Shown here in pieces: positions 1-6,946 of a stretch of 15,205 nucleotides of DNA. Every line of letters starts with the position of its first letter. Position 1 is the stretch's first letter. The stretch comes from CAYWTX01 sp964461295 (lineage in GTDB: Bacteria; Planctomycetota; Phycisphaerae; SM23-33), in NCBI GenBank assembly GCA_964461295.1, contig CAYWTX010000578.1:1-15205 (forward strand). The letters are read 5' to 3'. The notes beneath the pieces are model-generated. The model saw only the letters and a list, made by a program, of their open reading frames with translations. It ran no database searches and was not told the origin of the DNA. A program made the translations under genes and the position numbers.

Positions 1-1881
1 CGCGACATTCGCAACGTAGCCATCATCGCACACGTCGACCACGGCAAGACGACGCTGGTCGACCAGCTCCTTCGCCAGAGCGGGCAGTTCCGCCAGGGCG
101 AGATGATGGTCGACTGCATCCTCGACTCCAACCCCCTGGAGCGCGAGCGAGGCATCACCATCCTGGCCAAGAACTGCGCGATCGACTACGCCAGCCGCGA
201 CGGGCAGCACTTCCACATCAACATCGTGGACACCCCCGGCCACGCCGATTTCAGCGGCGAGGTCGAGCGCGTGCTGAAGATGGCCGACGGCGTGCTGCTG
301 TTGGTGGACAGCTCCGAGGGCGTCATGCCCCAGACCCGCTACGTGCTCCAGAAGGCCCTGGCCATCGGGCTCAAGCCCATCGTGGTCATCAACAAGATGG
401 ACCGCCCAGACTGCCGCCACCAGCACGTGCTCAACCAGGTGTTCGACCTGCTCGTCGAGTTGGGCGAGGACGACCACGCGATGGAGTTCCCCGTGGTGTA
501 CGCCTCCGGCCGGGCGGGCTGGGCCACCATGGACGTGTCGGCCATGCCGGCCAACGGCCCGGCGAACGACCTGCCGGCCGAGGTGATCGCCGGCGGCGTG
601 CATCCGCTGTTTGACGCGATCATCCGGCACGTGCCGGCCCCCGATCTGGACGAGAGCGCCCCGCTCCAGGTGCTCATCACCACGCTGGACTACAGCGATT
701 ACGTCGGGCGCATCGGCATCGGGCGGGTGTTCGCGGGCACGCTGAAGGCCAAGCAGACGGTGGCGGTGATCGACCGTCACGGCGTGCAGACGTTGCAGAA
801 GGTGGGCCAGCTGTATTGCTTCAAGGGCCTGGGGCGCGTCGAGGTCGACCAGATCGACGTCGGCGACCTGTGCGCGGTGGTGGGCTTGGAGAGGGTGGAC
901 ATCGGCGACACGCTGGCCGACCCCGAGCACCCGATGGCCCTGCCGCCGGTGCCCGTCGACGAGCCGACGCTGACGATGACGTTCCGCATCAACGACGGCC
1001 CGTTCGCCGGGCGCGAGGGGCGGTACGTCACCAGCCGCCAGATCCGCGATCGGCTGAACCGCGAACTGCAGAGCAACGTGGCCCTGAAGGTGGAGGACCG
1101 CGGCGACGAGTTCATCGTGTCGGGGCGCGGACTGTTGCACCTGGGCATCCTGCTGGAGAACATGCGGCGCGAGGGGTTCGAGCTGTGCGTGGGCAAGCCG
1201 GAGGTGATCTACCACGCCGAAGACGGCAAGCGCCTGGAGCCCATCGAACTGCTCGTGCTGGACGTGCCGACCGACTGCGTGGGCTCGGCCATGCAACTCC
1301 TGGGCGAGCGGCGAGCGGAGATGGTGAAGATGGACAGCCGGGGCAAACGGACGACGCTGGAGTTGACGATCCCGGCGCGGGGGCTGATCGGGCTTCGCAG
1401 CCGCATGCTGACGGCGACGGCGGGCGAGGGGATCATGCACCACCGGTTCCAGGAGTACGGGGAGTTCCGCGGCTCGGTGGGCAGCCGCGGGGTGGGCGTG
1501 ATGGTGGCGACGGACACGGGGCAGGTGACGGCGTACGCGCTGGATCAGCTCGCCGAACGCGGGGTGATGTTCGTCGAGCCGGGCGAGCAGGTGTACGAAG
1601 GCCAGATCATCGGCGAGCACTGCAAGGAGAACGACATCGGCGCCAACGTCGTGCGGGCCAAGAAGCTGACGAACATGCGGGCGGCGGCGAAGGACACCAC
1701 CGTGGTGCTGAAGGCGGCGCGCCGGATGAGCCTCGAGCCGGCGCTGGAGTACATCGAGAATGACGAACTGGTCGAACTGACGCCGACGGCGATCCGCCTG
1801 CGCAAGCGGTTCCTGAAGGAAAACGACCGGAAGAAGCATTCGCGCCGCTCGGCGGCCATCCGCGACGCCGTCGGGGCGTAG
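1..1881 (+). CDS. typA: Ribosome-associated GTPase TypA/BipA (5' end cut by window)
   Basis: Translational GTPase of the EF-G/LepA group. It binds the 70S ribosome and supports 50S assembly and stress or cold adaptation. The frame is open from base 1; the visible part is 626 residues and probably lacks only a few N-terminal ones, since E. coli BipA is about 607. Visible GTPase motifs: AHVDHGKTT (residues 10-18, P-loop), ERGITI (49-54, switch I), DTPGHADF (77-84, switch II) and NKMD (131-134). EF-G-like domains III and V and the BipA-specific C-terminal domain follow, including GLIGLRSRMLTAT and the basic end IRLRKRFLKENDRKKHSRR. The C-terminus has a short extra tail. The first in-frame ATG visible (103) lies after the P-loop, so it is not the start. 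The gene stands alone and converges on aat 52 bases downstream. Confidence 0.97.
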   Translation, partial: RDIRNVAIIAHVDHGKTTLVDQLLRQSGQFRQGEMMVDCILDSNPLERERGITILAKNCAIDYASRDGQHFHINIVDTPGHADFSGEVERVLKMADGVLLLVDSSEGVMPQTRYVLQKALAIGLKPIVVINKMDRPDCRHQHVLNQVFDLLVELGEDDHAMEFPVVYASGRAGWATMDVSAMPANGPANDLPAEVIAGGVHPLFDAIIRHVPAPDLDESAPLQVLITTLDYSDYVGRIGIGRVFAGTLKAKQTVAVIDRHGVQTLQKVGQLYCFKGLGRVEVDQIDVGDLCAVVGLERVDIGDTLADPEHPMALPPVPVDEPTLTMTFRINDGPFAGREGRYVTSRQIRDRLNRELQSNVALKVEDRGDEFIVSGRGLLHLGILLENMRREGFELCVGKPEVIYHAEDGKRLEPIELLVLDVPTDCVGSAMQLLGERRAEMVKMDSRGKRTTLELTIPARGLIGLRSRMLTATAGEGIMHHRFQEYGEFRGSVGSRGVGVMVATDTGQVTAYALDQLAERGVMFVEPGEQVYEGQIIGEHCKENDIGANVVRAKKLTNMRAAAKDTTVVLKAARRMSLEPALEYIENDELVELTPTAIRLRKRFLKENDRKKHSRRSAAIRDAVGA

Positions 1882-1933
1882 CGGGGGCGACCTCAGCCCA
1901 CATGGCCCCGTTGGGGAGAGCACAGAGGCAGGT

Positions 1934-2551
1934 TCACGCCAACGAGCACTTGCGGTCGAGGGCGGCGTTCAGCAAGTCCAGGTATTCGTCGCGGGGGAGG
2001 TCCATCGCTCCGAAGCGGCGCAGGTTCGGCGTCGTCCACTGCACGTCGCACAGCAGGAAGCCCCGCTCCCGCAGACGTTCCACGAGGAACACCAAGGCCG
2101 CCTTCCCCGCGTCCGTCACGCGGTGGAACATGCTCTCGGCGAAGAACGCCCCGCCGATCGTCACGCCGTACAGCCCGCCGGCCGGCTCGCCCTCGCCCAC
2201 CCGCCCCGCCGGCCAGGCTTCGACGCTGTGGGCCAGCCCCCCGACGTGCAGCAGACCGTAGGCGACGCGCATCTCGGGGCTGATCCACGTGCCCTCGTCG
2301 CGCCTGCCGGCGCACAGCCCCATCACGTCCTGGAAGCAGCGGTCCACCGTGCAGGCAAACCGCCCGCCGCGGATCGTCTGCCGCAGCCGGCGCGGCACGT
2401 GGAACCGCTCATCCAGCGGCAGCAGCCCGCGCAGGGCCGCGTTGAACCACATCAGTTCGTCGTCCTGCACCATGGGGAACAGCCCGCGCGTGTACGCCCT
2501 CACCAGCCGCTCGACCGACAGCGCTTCCAGGATTTCGGCAATCAGGTCCAT
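1934..2551 (-). CDS. aat: Leucyl/phenylalanyl-tRNA-protein transferase
   Basis: Cytoplasmic enzyme that moves Leu or Phe from aminoacyl-tRNA onto proteins with N-terminal Arg or Lys, marking them for ClpS/ClpAP degradation (bacterial N-end rule). Family signatures run in order: RAYTRGLFPM (E. coli has RGIFPW here), WFNAALRGLLPLD, TWISPEMRVAY, LAHSVEAW, GGLYGVTIGGAFFAESMF and the C-terminal DVQWTTPNLRRFGA. I chose the ATG at 2549-2551, giving 205 residues. The frame can also start at a GTG at 2597-2599, giving 221. However, that 16-residue extension is partly encoded by the left arm of an inverted repeat (2577-2591) and contains nothing conserved. Neither start has a clear Shine-Dalgarno sequence. 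The closest relatives by pattern are planctomycete-like Aat proteins, which is inference. Confidence 0.93.
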   Translation of the reverse strand: MDLIAEILEALSVERLVRAYTRGLFPMVQDDELMWFNAALRGLLPLDERFHVPRRLRQTIRGGRFACTVDRCFQDVMGLCAGRRDEGTWISPEMRVAYGLLHVGGLAHSVEAWPAGRVGEGEPAGGLYGVTIGGAFFAESMFHRVTDAGKAALVFLVERLRERGFLLCDVQWTTPNLRRFGAMDLPRDEYLDLLNAALDRKCSLA

Positions 2552-2576
2552 CGCGTTGGGGTGATTGTACGCGGCG

Positions 2577-2690
2577 CCGTCACGAAATAACTTGTTCACG
2601 TTTCCCAGGTGGCACAGGTCTCCGACCTGTGCTGCACAGCCTGGAAAGCTGTGCCACCAAGACTGGCTTGCTCAGGTTATCTCGTGACGG
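2577..2690. repeat. Nested palindromic repeat element beside aat
   Basis: Outer arms at 2577-2591 and 2676-2690 are inverted copies matching at 14 of 15 positions (GTTATCTCGTGACGG on the right). They are centred on the same point, near 2633, as an inner 51-nt unit at 2608-2658. The inner unit has 10-bp perfect terminal inverted repeats (GGTGGCACAG and CTGTGCCACC) and two internal hairpins: CACAGGTC-TCC-GACCTGTG and GCACAGC-CTGGAAA-GCTGTGC. No protein is encoded. The shape suggests a MITE- or REP-like element; the left outer arm overlaps the upstream-extended aat frame. Confidence 0.7.
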
Positions 2691-2884
2691 GCCCTAAGCG
2701 GCGCCGCGAGAAATGAGCAGAAACGAAAGGGGTGCGAAGGGGTGCGAGAAGACAGGCGAGCACCGAAGGCCAGACGCTGGAACCGGACGGAGCGAACAGG
2801 CCGGAGGTCCGCTTCCGGTCTTGCCGCACTCCCGAGGAGTGCTTTGCCAAGTCCTGAAGAGTACCATTCTTTTCCTGTCGGAAC

Positions 2885-2918
2885 GGAGCCGGGGCGGCTT
2901 GCCCCGGTTGGCTTCCAA
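2885..2918 (-). repeat. CCGGGGC hairpin repeat, inverted third copy
   Basis: A stem CCGGGGC / GCCCCGG (2889-2895 and 2901-2907) is flanked by CGGAG and GTTGG. It is the reverse complement of the core of the two 65-bp repeats at 10183-10343, which carry the same stem and the same flanking CCGTTGG and ACCAACC words. It ends just before the heparinase gene, so it lies in that gene's leader or promoter region. Confidence 0.6.
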
Positions 2919-2922
2919 CGGT

Positions 2923-2928
2923 GAAGGA
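2923..2928 (+). promoter_or_regulatory. Ribosome binding site deciding the heparinase start
   Basis: GAAGGA lies 10 bases before the ATG at 2939. It overlaps the alternative GTG at 2921, which itself has no upstream purine-rich site. This favours 2939 as the start. Confidence 0.5.
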
Positions 2929-2938
2929 CATCCTGCCC

Positions 2939-4903
2939 ATGCTGACGAACCTAGCCATCCTCGCGATCGTCCCCGTCGTCCTCGTGGTGTGCGCCATGGC
3001 GTGCGCCGAGGGCATCCCCGCCGGGCGGGCTGCGTCGCGGCCGGGCAAGGACGCCCTGGCCGGGCTGGCCAAGGAGCACCCGCGGCTGATCCTCACCGAG
3101 CGGCGTCTGGGCGAGCTGCGGAAGCTCGCCGAGCGCGACGAACTGCTCGCCAAGGCCATCGCGGACGTTCTCGGCCACGCCGACGCCGCCATGAAGAAGC
3201 CCTCGCTGGAGCACAAGCTGGTCGGGCCGCGCCTGCTCGCCGTCAGCCGCGAATGCCTCGACCGCGTCTACACGCTGGGCCTGGCCTGGCGGTGGACCGG
3301 CAAGGACAAGTACGCCGACAAGCTCCTGGAGAACCTTCGCATCGCCTGCGCCTTCGACGACTGGAACCCTTCGCACTTCCTCGACACGGCCGAGATGGCG
3401 CACGCGGTGGCCGTCGGGTACGACTGGCTGTACGAGCGGCTGGGCGAGGCCGACCGGGCGACGCTTCGCGAGGCGCTGATCTCCAAGGCGATCGAGCCGG
3501 GCCTGGTGGCGTACCCGCGGCAGCGCGGGCTGGCGCGGTTCAACCGCCCGCACCCCAAACCGCGCGACTGGCCCAAGCAGTGGTGGGCCGGCTCGGCCTT
3601 CAACTGGAACCAGGTGTGCAACGGCGGGCTGATGGTCGCCGCGCTCGCCATCGCCGACAGCGACAAGGACCTGGCGGCGGCGTTGGTCGCGGCCGCGGTG
3701 GAGTCGCTCCCGCGGGCGATGGAGACCTACGCCCCCGACGGCGCCTGGGCGGAGGGCCCGGGCTACTGGAGCTACGCCACGCGGTACACCGTGTACGCCC
3801 TGGCGGCCCTGGACACGGCCCTCGGCGGCGACCTGGGGCTCAGCCGCTCGCCGGGCCTGGATCGGACGGCGCTGTTCCCGCTGCTGACCACGGGGCCGAC
3901 AGGGCTGTACCTCAACTTCGCGGACGTCGCCGAGCGCAGCGCGCGGAAGAACCTGCCCGAACTGTTCTGGCTGGCGCGGCGGTTCGATCTGCCGGCCGCG
4001 GCCGCGGCCGAGCGGGAGATGATCGCCCGCCACGCCGCGAAGGCGGAGGACGTGATCTGGTACGTTGGTAGTCCCGCCGTAAGGCGGTCTTCCGGAAATG
4101 CCCTTACGGGCACACTACAGACGCTGCCGCTGGCGGCCAGGTTCGTCGGGCCGGTGGAGGTGGCCGTCTTCCGCACGGCATGGGGCGATCCCAACGCACT
4201 CTTCGCGGCCATCAAGGCCGGGTACAACACCGTGAACCACGGGCACCTGGACCTGGGGACGTTCGAGCTGGACGCCCTCGGCGAGCGGTGGGTGCGCGAC
4301 CTGGGCAGCGACAACTACAACCTGCCGGGCTACTGGACCAAGGCTGAGGGCGGCGAGCGGTGGAAGTACTTCCGCCTCAACTCGCAGTCCCACAGCGTGC
4401 CGCTGATCGGCGGGCGGAACCAGAAGGTCGAGTCGGCCGCCAGGATCACCGCCTTCGACGCCGATGGCAACGACGGCTTCGCGGTGCTTGACCTCACGGA
4501 GGCGTATGCGCCCGCGGCCAGGCGGGCCTCGCGCGGCCTGCGGATGCTCGCCGGCCGGGCCGTGCTCGTGCAGGACGAACTGGAGTTGCCGCGGTCGGCG
4601 GAGGTGGCATGGCAGATGCTGACGGACGCGAAGGTAACGCTCCGCGGGCGCGAGGCGACGTTGCGCATCGGCCGAAAGACGCTGACGGCCTCGCTGCTGT
4701 CCCCCGAAGGCGCCGAGTGGGCCGTGGAGTCAGCCGAGCAGGCCCCGCCGCAGGCGGCGAACAAAGGCGTGTGCCGGCTGGTGGCGCGTGTGAAACCCCC
4801 GGCCGGGCCGGTGCGCTTCGCGGTGCTGCTGTCGCCGCGCTGGTCCGCAACTGCGGCAGCGCCCCCGCCGGCGATTGTCCCGCTGGCGGAGTGGGGGAAG
4901 TGA
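2939..4903 (+). CDS. Exported heparinase II/III-family polysaccharide lyase-like protein
   Basis: Probable secreted lyase acting on uronic-acid polysaccharide by beta-elimination; the substrate cannot be told from sequence. About 654 residues from the ATG at 2939. A GTG at 2921 would add MKDILP. The N-terminus is a signal peptide with a hydrophobic core (LAILAIVPVVLVVCAMACA) and likely cleavage near ACA-EG. An alpha/alpha-toroid domain follows, with DWNPSHFLDTAEMAHA, NWNQVCNGG (222-230) and EGPGYWSYATRY (272-283), then the beta-sandwich heparinase II/III domain with NHGHLDLGTFELD (H434, H436). The Tyr and His motifs match the positions used for catalysis in characterised heparinase II proteins (family knowledge). 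Oddity: residues 377-394 are encoded by a 51-nt hairpin repeat inserted in frame between the two domains. The gene is monocistronic, and a long inverted repeat follows the stop. Confidence 0.87.
   Translation: MLTNLAILAIVPVVLVVCAMACAEGIPAGRAASRPGKDALAGLAKEHPRLILTERRLGELRKLAERDELLAKAIADVLGHADAAMKKPSLEHKLVGPRLLAVSRECLDRVYTLGLAWRWTGKDKYADKLLENLRIACAFDDWNPSHFLDTAEMAHAVAVGYDWLYERLGEADRATLREALISKAIEPGLVAYPRQRGLARFNRPHPKPRDWPKQWWAGSAFNWNQVCNGGLMVAALAIADSDKDLAAALVAAAVESLPRAMETYAPDGAWAEGPGYWSYATRYTVYALAALDTALGGDLGLSRSPGLDRTALFPLLTTGPTGLYLNFADVAERSARKNLPELFWLARRFDLPAAAAAEREMIARHAAKAEDVIWYVGSPAVRRSSGNALTGTLQTLPLAARFVGPVEVAVFRTAWGDPNALFAAIKAGYNTVNHGHLDLGTFELDALGERWVRDLGSDNYNLPGYWTKAEGGERWKYFRLNSQSHSVPLIGGRNQKVESAARITAFDADGNDGFAVLDLTEAYAPAARRASRGLRMLAGRAVLVQDELELPRSAEVAWQMLTDAKVTLRGREATLRIGRKTLTASLLSPEGAEWAVESAEQAPPQAANKGVCRLVARVKPPAGPVRFAVLLSPRWSATAAAPPPAIVPLAEWGK
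4068..4118 (+). repeat. 51-nt double-hairpin repeat inserted in frame in the heparinase gene
   Basis: GTAGT...ACTAC ends enclose two perfect hairpins: CCGCC-GTAA-GGCGG and TGCCC-TTAC-GGGCA. Its left 20 bases match 19 of 20 with the left arm of the inverted repeat at 4915-4995, and 19 of 20 with the reverse complement of that repeat's right arm. It is exactly 17 codons long and contains no stop in the reading frame, so the host gene stays open. It encodes a Ser/Arg/Gly-rich linker with no resemblance to the surrounding domain. Confidence 0.8.
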
Positions 4904-4914
4904 CGCGGGTTCCA

Positions 4915-4995
4915 CGTTCGTAGTACCGCCGTAAGGCGGATCGTTTCCCATTCGAACGCGTGCCGGGATTCCGCCTCACGGCGGGACTACGAACG
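4915..4995. repeat. Long imperfect inverted repeat after the heparinase gene
   Basis: 26-base arms at 4915-4940 and 4970-4995 match at 24 of 26 positions and enclose a 29-base loop. The arms contain the GTAGTCCCGCCGTAAGGCGG-type word also found inside the upstream gene. The RNA would form a very stable stem-loop 11 bases after the heparinase stop. No T-tract follows, so it is not a standard intrinsic terminator, but it could stop transcription or protect the 3' end. Confidence 0.75.
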
Positions 4996-5015
4996 AAGAC
5001 TCCCGCGATTCGCTG

Positions 5016-5045
5016 CTGACGAACGAAGGCGTGTTCCGATATGAT
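5016..5045 (+). promoter_or_regulatory. Candidate promoter of the ATPase cassette
   Basis: A -10-like TATGAT (5040-5045) lies 18 bases after CTGACG (5016-5021), which matches 4 of 6 positions of TTGACA. It is followed by a near-palindrome TGCCCC-GATCGT-GGGGCA (5051-5068), which could be an operator or a leader hairpin before the start at 5080. This is an assignment by consensus only. Confidence 0.35.
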
Positions 5046-5069
5046 GAGAATGCCCCGATCGTGGGGCAC

Positions 5070-5074
5070 AGGTG
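5070..5074 (+). promoter_or_regulatory. Ribosome binding site for the ATPase gene
   Basis: AGGTG lies 5 bases before the ATG at 5080. It supports that start over the in-frame ATGs at 5041, 5044 and 5050, whose extra residues show no homology-like pattern and would include the palindrome at 5051-5068. Confidence 0.45.
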
Positions 5075-5079
5075 CCTCA

Positions 5080-6090
5080 ATGATAAAAGCGATCCATTTC
5101 AAGAACTACAAGGCCCTTCGCGACACTACCTTGCCGCTGGGCAGGCTCACGGTCCTCATCGGCCCCAACGGCAGCGGCAAGAGCACGGCGCTGGAGGCGC
5201 TGCAACCGAGCGGTGTCGGTTTGGGCAAGAAGAGCCTGACCAAGGGGGTCTCCGACGAAACCGGCACAGAGATTTCGGTTTCGTTGGAGTGGATGGAACA
5301 AGATGGCGCGAGGCGAACAACTGGCGTATGGCGGCGAAAGAAGGCAGGAGGTGCGGAAGTAGAGACCAGGCATCTGAATGCAGAGGGTCTTTCATGCGAG
5401 TGCTCGTCGGCACAGGCACAACAGTTGGCGGGTGCCAGAATATTCTCCTTTTCTGCTAGTGCACTTCGCGAGCCAGTGCAGCTTACTCCTCAAGTGGAAC
5501 TCGGCTGGCAGGGCCAAGGCCTCGCGGCGGTACTAGACCGGCTTCGAGACCATTGGCCAGAACGTTTCGACGGCTTGAACGATGAATTCGCTCGATGGAT
5601 TCCTGAATTTGACCGCATCCTCTTTGACACGCCAGACCCGGGAAGGCGGTCGCTTTCGCTCCGAACGCGGCAACAACGCCATGTCCTTCCTCTCTCTGAC
5701 ATTTCCGACGGCACCGTCCTCGGGCTGGGGTTGCTGAGCTTGGCGTACCTCCCCTCCCCGCCGCCCATCATCGGACTTGAGGAGCCGGACCGCGGTCTGC
5801 ATCCCCGAATGATGCGCAATGTCCAGGATGCGATCCACCGGTTGGTATTCCCAGAGGGCGCTGGCGAAGCCCGTCCCCCCGTTCAGGTAGTCATCACCAC
5901 TCACTCCCCTTACCTCCTGGACCTGTTCAAGGACCGCCCCGAAGACATCGTCATCGCCGACAAAACAGAAGACAACGTCCAGTTCGTGCGACTTGCCGAT
6001 ATCCCGCACTACGAGGAGATCATCAGCGGCGCCTCGCTGGGCGAGATCTGGTACAGCGGCATATTGGGGGGAGTTCCCGCCAACACATGA
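5080..6090 (+). CDS. AAA ATPase of the OLD/Rad50-like type, cassette gene 1
   Basis: Predicted cytoplasmic ATPase with an SMC/ABC-like core of the kind found in OLD-family and related phage-defence proteins. From the ATG at 5080 it has 336 residues, opening with IKAIHFKNYKALRD, typical of this family. Walker A is GPNGSGKST (28-36). An ABC-signature-like LSDISDGT (205-212), Walker B with catalytic acid IIGLEEPDRGLHP (E234/E235) and the H-loop TTHSP (H275) follow. No nuclease domain is fused and no long coiled coil is visible, so this is a single ATPase module. Its TGA overlaps the ATG of the next gene (ATGA at 6087-6090), indicating translational coupling and a shared job. Base composition is lower than in the neighbours: one hand-counted 60-base line gives 57% G+C against 77% in the heparinase gene, suggesting transfer. 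It could instead be an uncharacterised housekeeping ATPase, but the context favours defence. Confidence 0.88.
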   Translation: MIKAIHFKNYKALRDTTLPLGRLTVLIGPNGSGKSTALEALQPSGVGLGKKSLTKGVSDETGTEISVSLEWMEQDGARRTTGVWRRKKAGGAEVETRHLNAEGLSCECSSAQAQQLAGARIFSFSASALREPVQLTPQVELGWQGQGLAAVLDRLRDHWPERFDGLNDEFARWIPEFDRILFDTPDPGRRSLSLRTRQQRHVLPLSDISDGTVLGLGLLSLAYLPSPPPIIGLEEPDRGLHPRMMRNVQDAIHRLVFPEGAGEARPPVQVVITTHSPYLLDLFKDRPEDIVIADKTEDNVQFVRLADIPHYEEIISGASLGEIWYSGILGGVPANT

Positions 6091-6728
6091 AGATTCAGGT
6101 CCTCACGGAATCGCCGGCTGACGATGCCGCACTGAAAGTGATCCTGAAAGCCGCACTGGGAAGCAGGGCTCAGGTGCTCCCTTCGCGCAGGCGCGAGCGG
6201 GCCGGAGGGTACTCATCCGTATTGGCAGTGCTGCGAGGAACACTGCTTGGGCTGCATTATCGTCACAAGGCAGATGCCGATGCTCTGGTGGTATTGATCG
6301 ACTCGAATCACTCGCCCATCCACGACCAACCTCTGGCCGAGGAATGTTCGCGACCCGCTGAGTGCCGGTTGTGCCTTGTCCGCAGCGCCATTCGCATGGC
6401 CCAAGAGGCCGCCGCTCCAGTGCCCGACCGCTCACCGATCAAGACAGCCATTGGCTTGGCGGTCCCTGCAATTGAGGCATGGTATCTTTGTGGCAGAGAT
6501 ACCGACGTCTGCGAGGAAGCATGGATACAAGGACTGCGCAAGAATCGCCTTCCATATACGAAGCAGGATCTCAAGCGCCGGGTCTACGGTCCCTATCCGC
6601 AGCAAAACGTTCGACTTTCGGATCGTGCTGTGCAGGAAATGTCTTTGGCCATAGCGGACCTCGACCTTCTGGAACGTAAGTTCCCGATCGGTTTCGGTTC
6701 TCTGCTGCACGACCTGCGCAGTTGGTGA
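6087..6728 (+). CDS. DUF4276/TOPRIM-like small protein, cassette gene 2
   Basis: 213 residues, translationally coupled to the ATPase gene by a 4-base overlap. The order of motifs resembles DUF4276/RloB/AriB-type TOPRIM-like partners of OLD-like ATPases: a first beta strand ending in an acid (IQVLTES, E8), a hydrophobic strand ending in Asp (ALVVLIDSN, D72), then PAIEAWYL (E130, W132). The Asp motif reads D-S-N rather than the usual D-x-D, so classical TOPRIM metal chemistry is uncertain. After it comes an insert with C87, C93, C96 and nearby H75/H79 that could bind a metal. By analogy with PARIS or other split OLD systems it would be the effector, possibly a nuclease, held or released by the ATPase; that is inference. 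G+C is low here too (53% in one hand-counted line). Confidence 0.75.
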   Translation: MKIQVLTESPADDAALKVILKAALGSRAQVLPSRRRERAGGYSSVLAVLRGTLLGLHYRHKADADALVVLIDSNHSPIHDQPLAEECSRPAECRLCLVRSAIRMAQEAAAPVPDRSPIKTAIGLAVPAIEAWYLCGRDTDVCEEAWIQGLRKNRLPYTKQDLKRRVYGPYPQQNVRLSDRAVQEMSLAIADLDLLERKFPIGFGSLLHDLRSW

Positions 6729-6790
6729 ACTTCTCTGAGTTCGTGAAAGAATTGGATCTCGCGGGTCCGCCCACGCTGGAGGCTTCCTGT

Positions 6791-6873
6791 CGCCCCTTCG
6801 GGGCTCCATGCTTAATCACTTGCATACCCGGGGCTTACGCCCTCGGCTAGATCCTCGACGCCCCTTCGGGGCT
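6791..6873. repeat. CGCCCCTTCGGGGCT direct repeats around a third hairpin
   Basis: CGCCCCTTCGGGGCT occurs identically at 6791-6805 and 6859-6873; each copy is itself a hairpin (GCCCC-TTC-GGGGC). Between them is an imperfect stem built on ACCCGGGGCTTACGCCCTCGGCT (6826-6848, both halves separated by TTAC). The unit resembles hairpin repeats common between genes in planctomycete-type genomes (recollection, not a search). No coding sequence is present. Confidence 0.6.
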
Positions 6874-6889
6874 AAGATGGAGGAGGCCG

Positions 6890-6944
6890 CTTCTGCGGTT
6901 CTTTCACAACCTCTCTGTCCTCGGCGCCTCTGCGGCTGCGTGAA
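6890..6944. repeat. Probable degenerate CGCAGAGG-type interspersed repeat
   Basis: On the minus strand this stretch reads TTCACGCAGCCGCAGAGGCG followed by CCGAGGACAGAGAGG. It resembles interspersed repeats built from CGCAGAGG/CGCAAAGG words that I know from many environmental bacterial genomes. The word TCTGCGG occurs twice. It is non-coding, and the assignment is from general recollection. Confidence 0.3.
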
Positions 6945-6946
6945 GG

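Larger units (their letters stand above)
2552..2938. other. Intergenic region between divergent aat and heparinase gene
   Basis: About 390 bases with no credible gene. It holds the nested palindrome (2577-2690), a small tandem duplication of AAGGGGTGCG (2727-2736 and 2737-2746), and one copy of the CCGGGGC hairpin repeat (2885-2907). No strong promoter hexamers were seen for either flanking gene. Open frames crossing this region on both strands are GC-driven shadows. Confidence 0.6.

Noticed and set aside
1882..1933. Terminator between typA and aat (CCCC-GTT-GGGG)
   Set aside because: The stem is only 4 bp and there is no T-tract, so it is too weak to call.
2837..2880. Promoter for the heparinase gene (TTGCCA followed by a TTCTTT-like -10)
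   Set aside because: The hexamer matches are too poor to separate from chance.
2713..4071. 452-residue open frame on the plus strand, plus a 360-residue minus-strand frame at 2951-4033
   Set aside because: Both are shadows of the heparinase gene: compositionally skewed Arg/Gly/Ala-rich translations with no domain pattern, while the overlapping frame has a signal peptide and family motifs.
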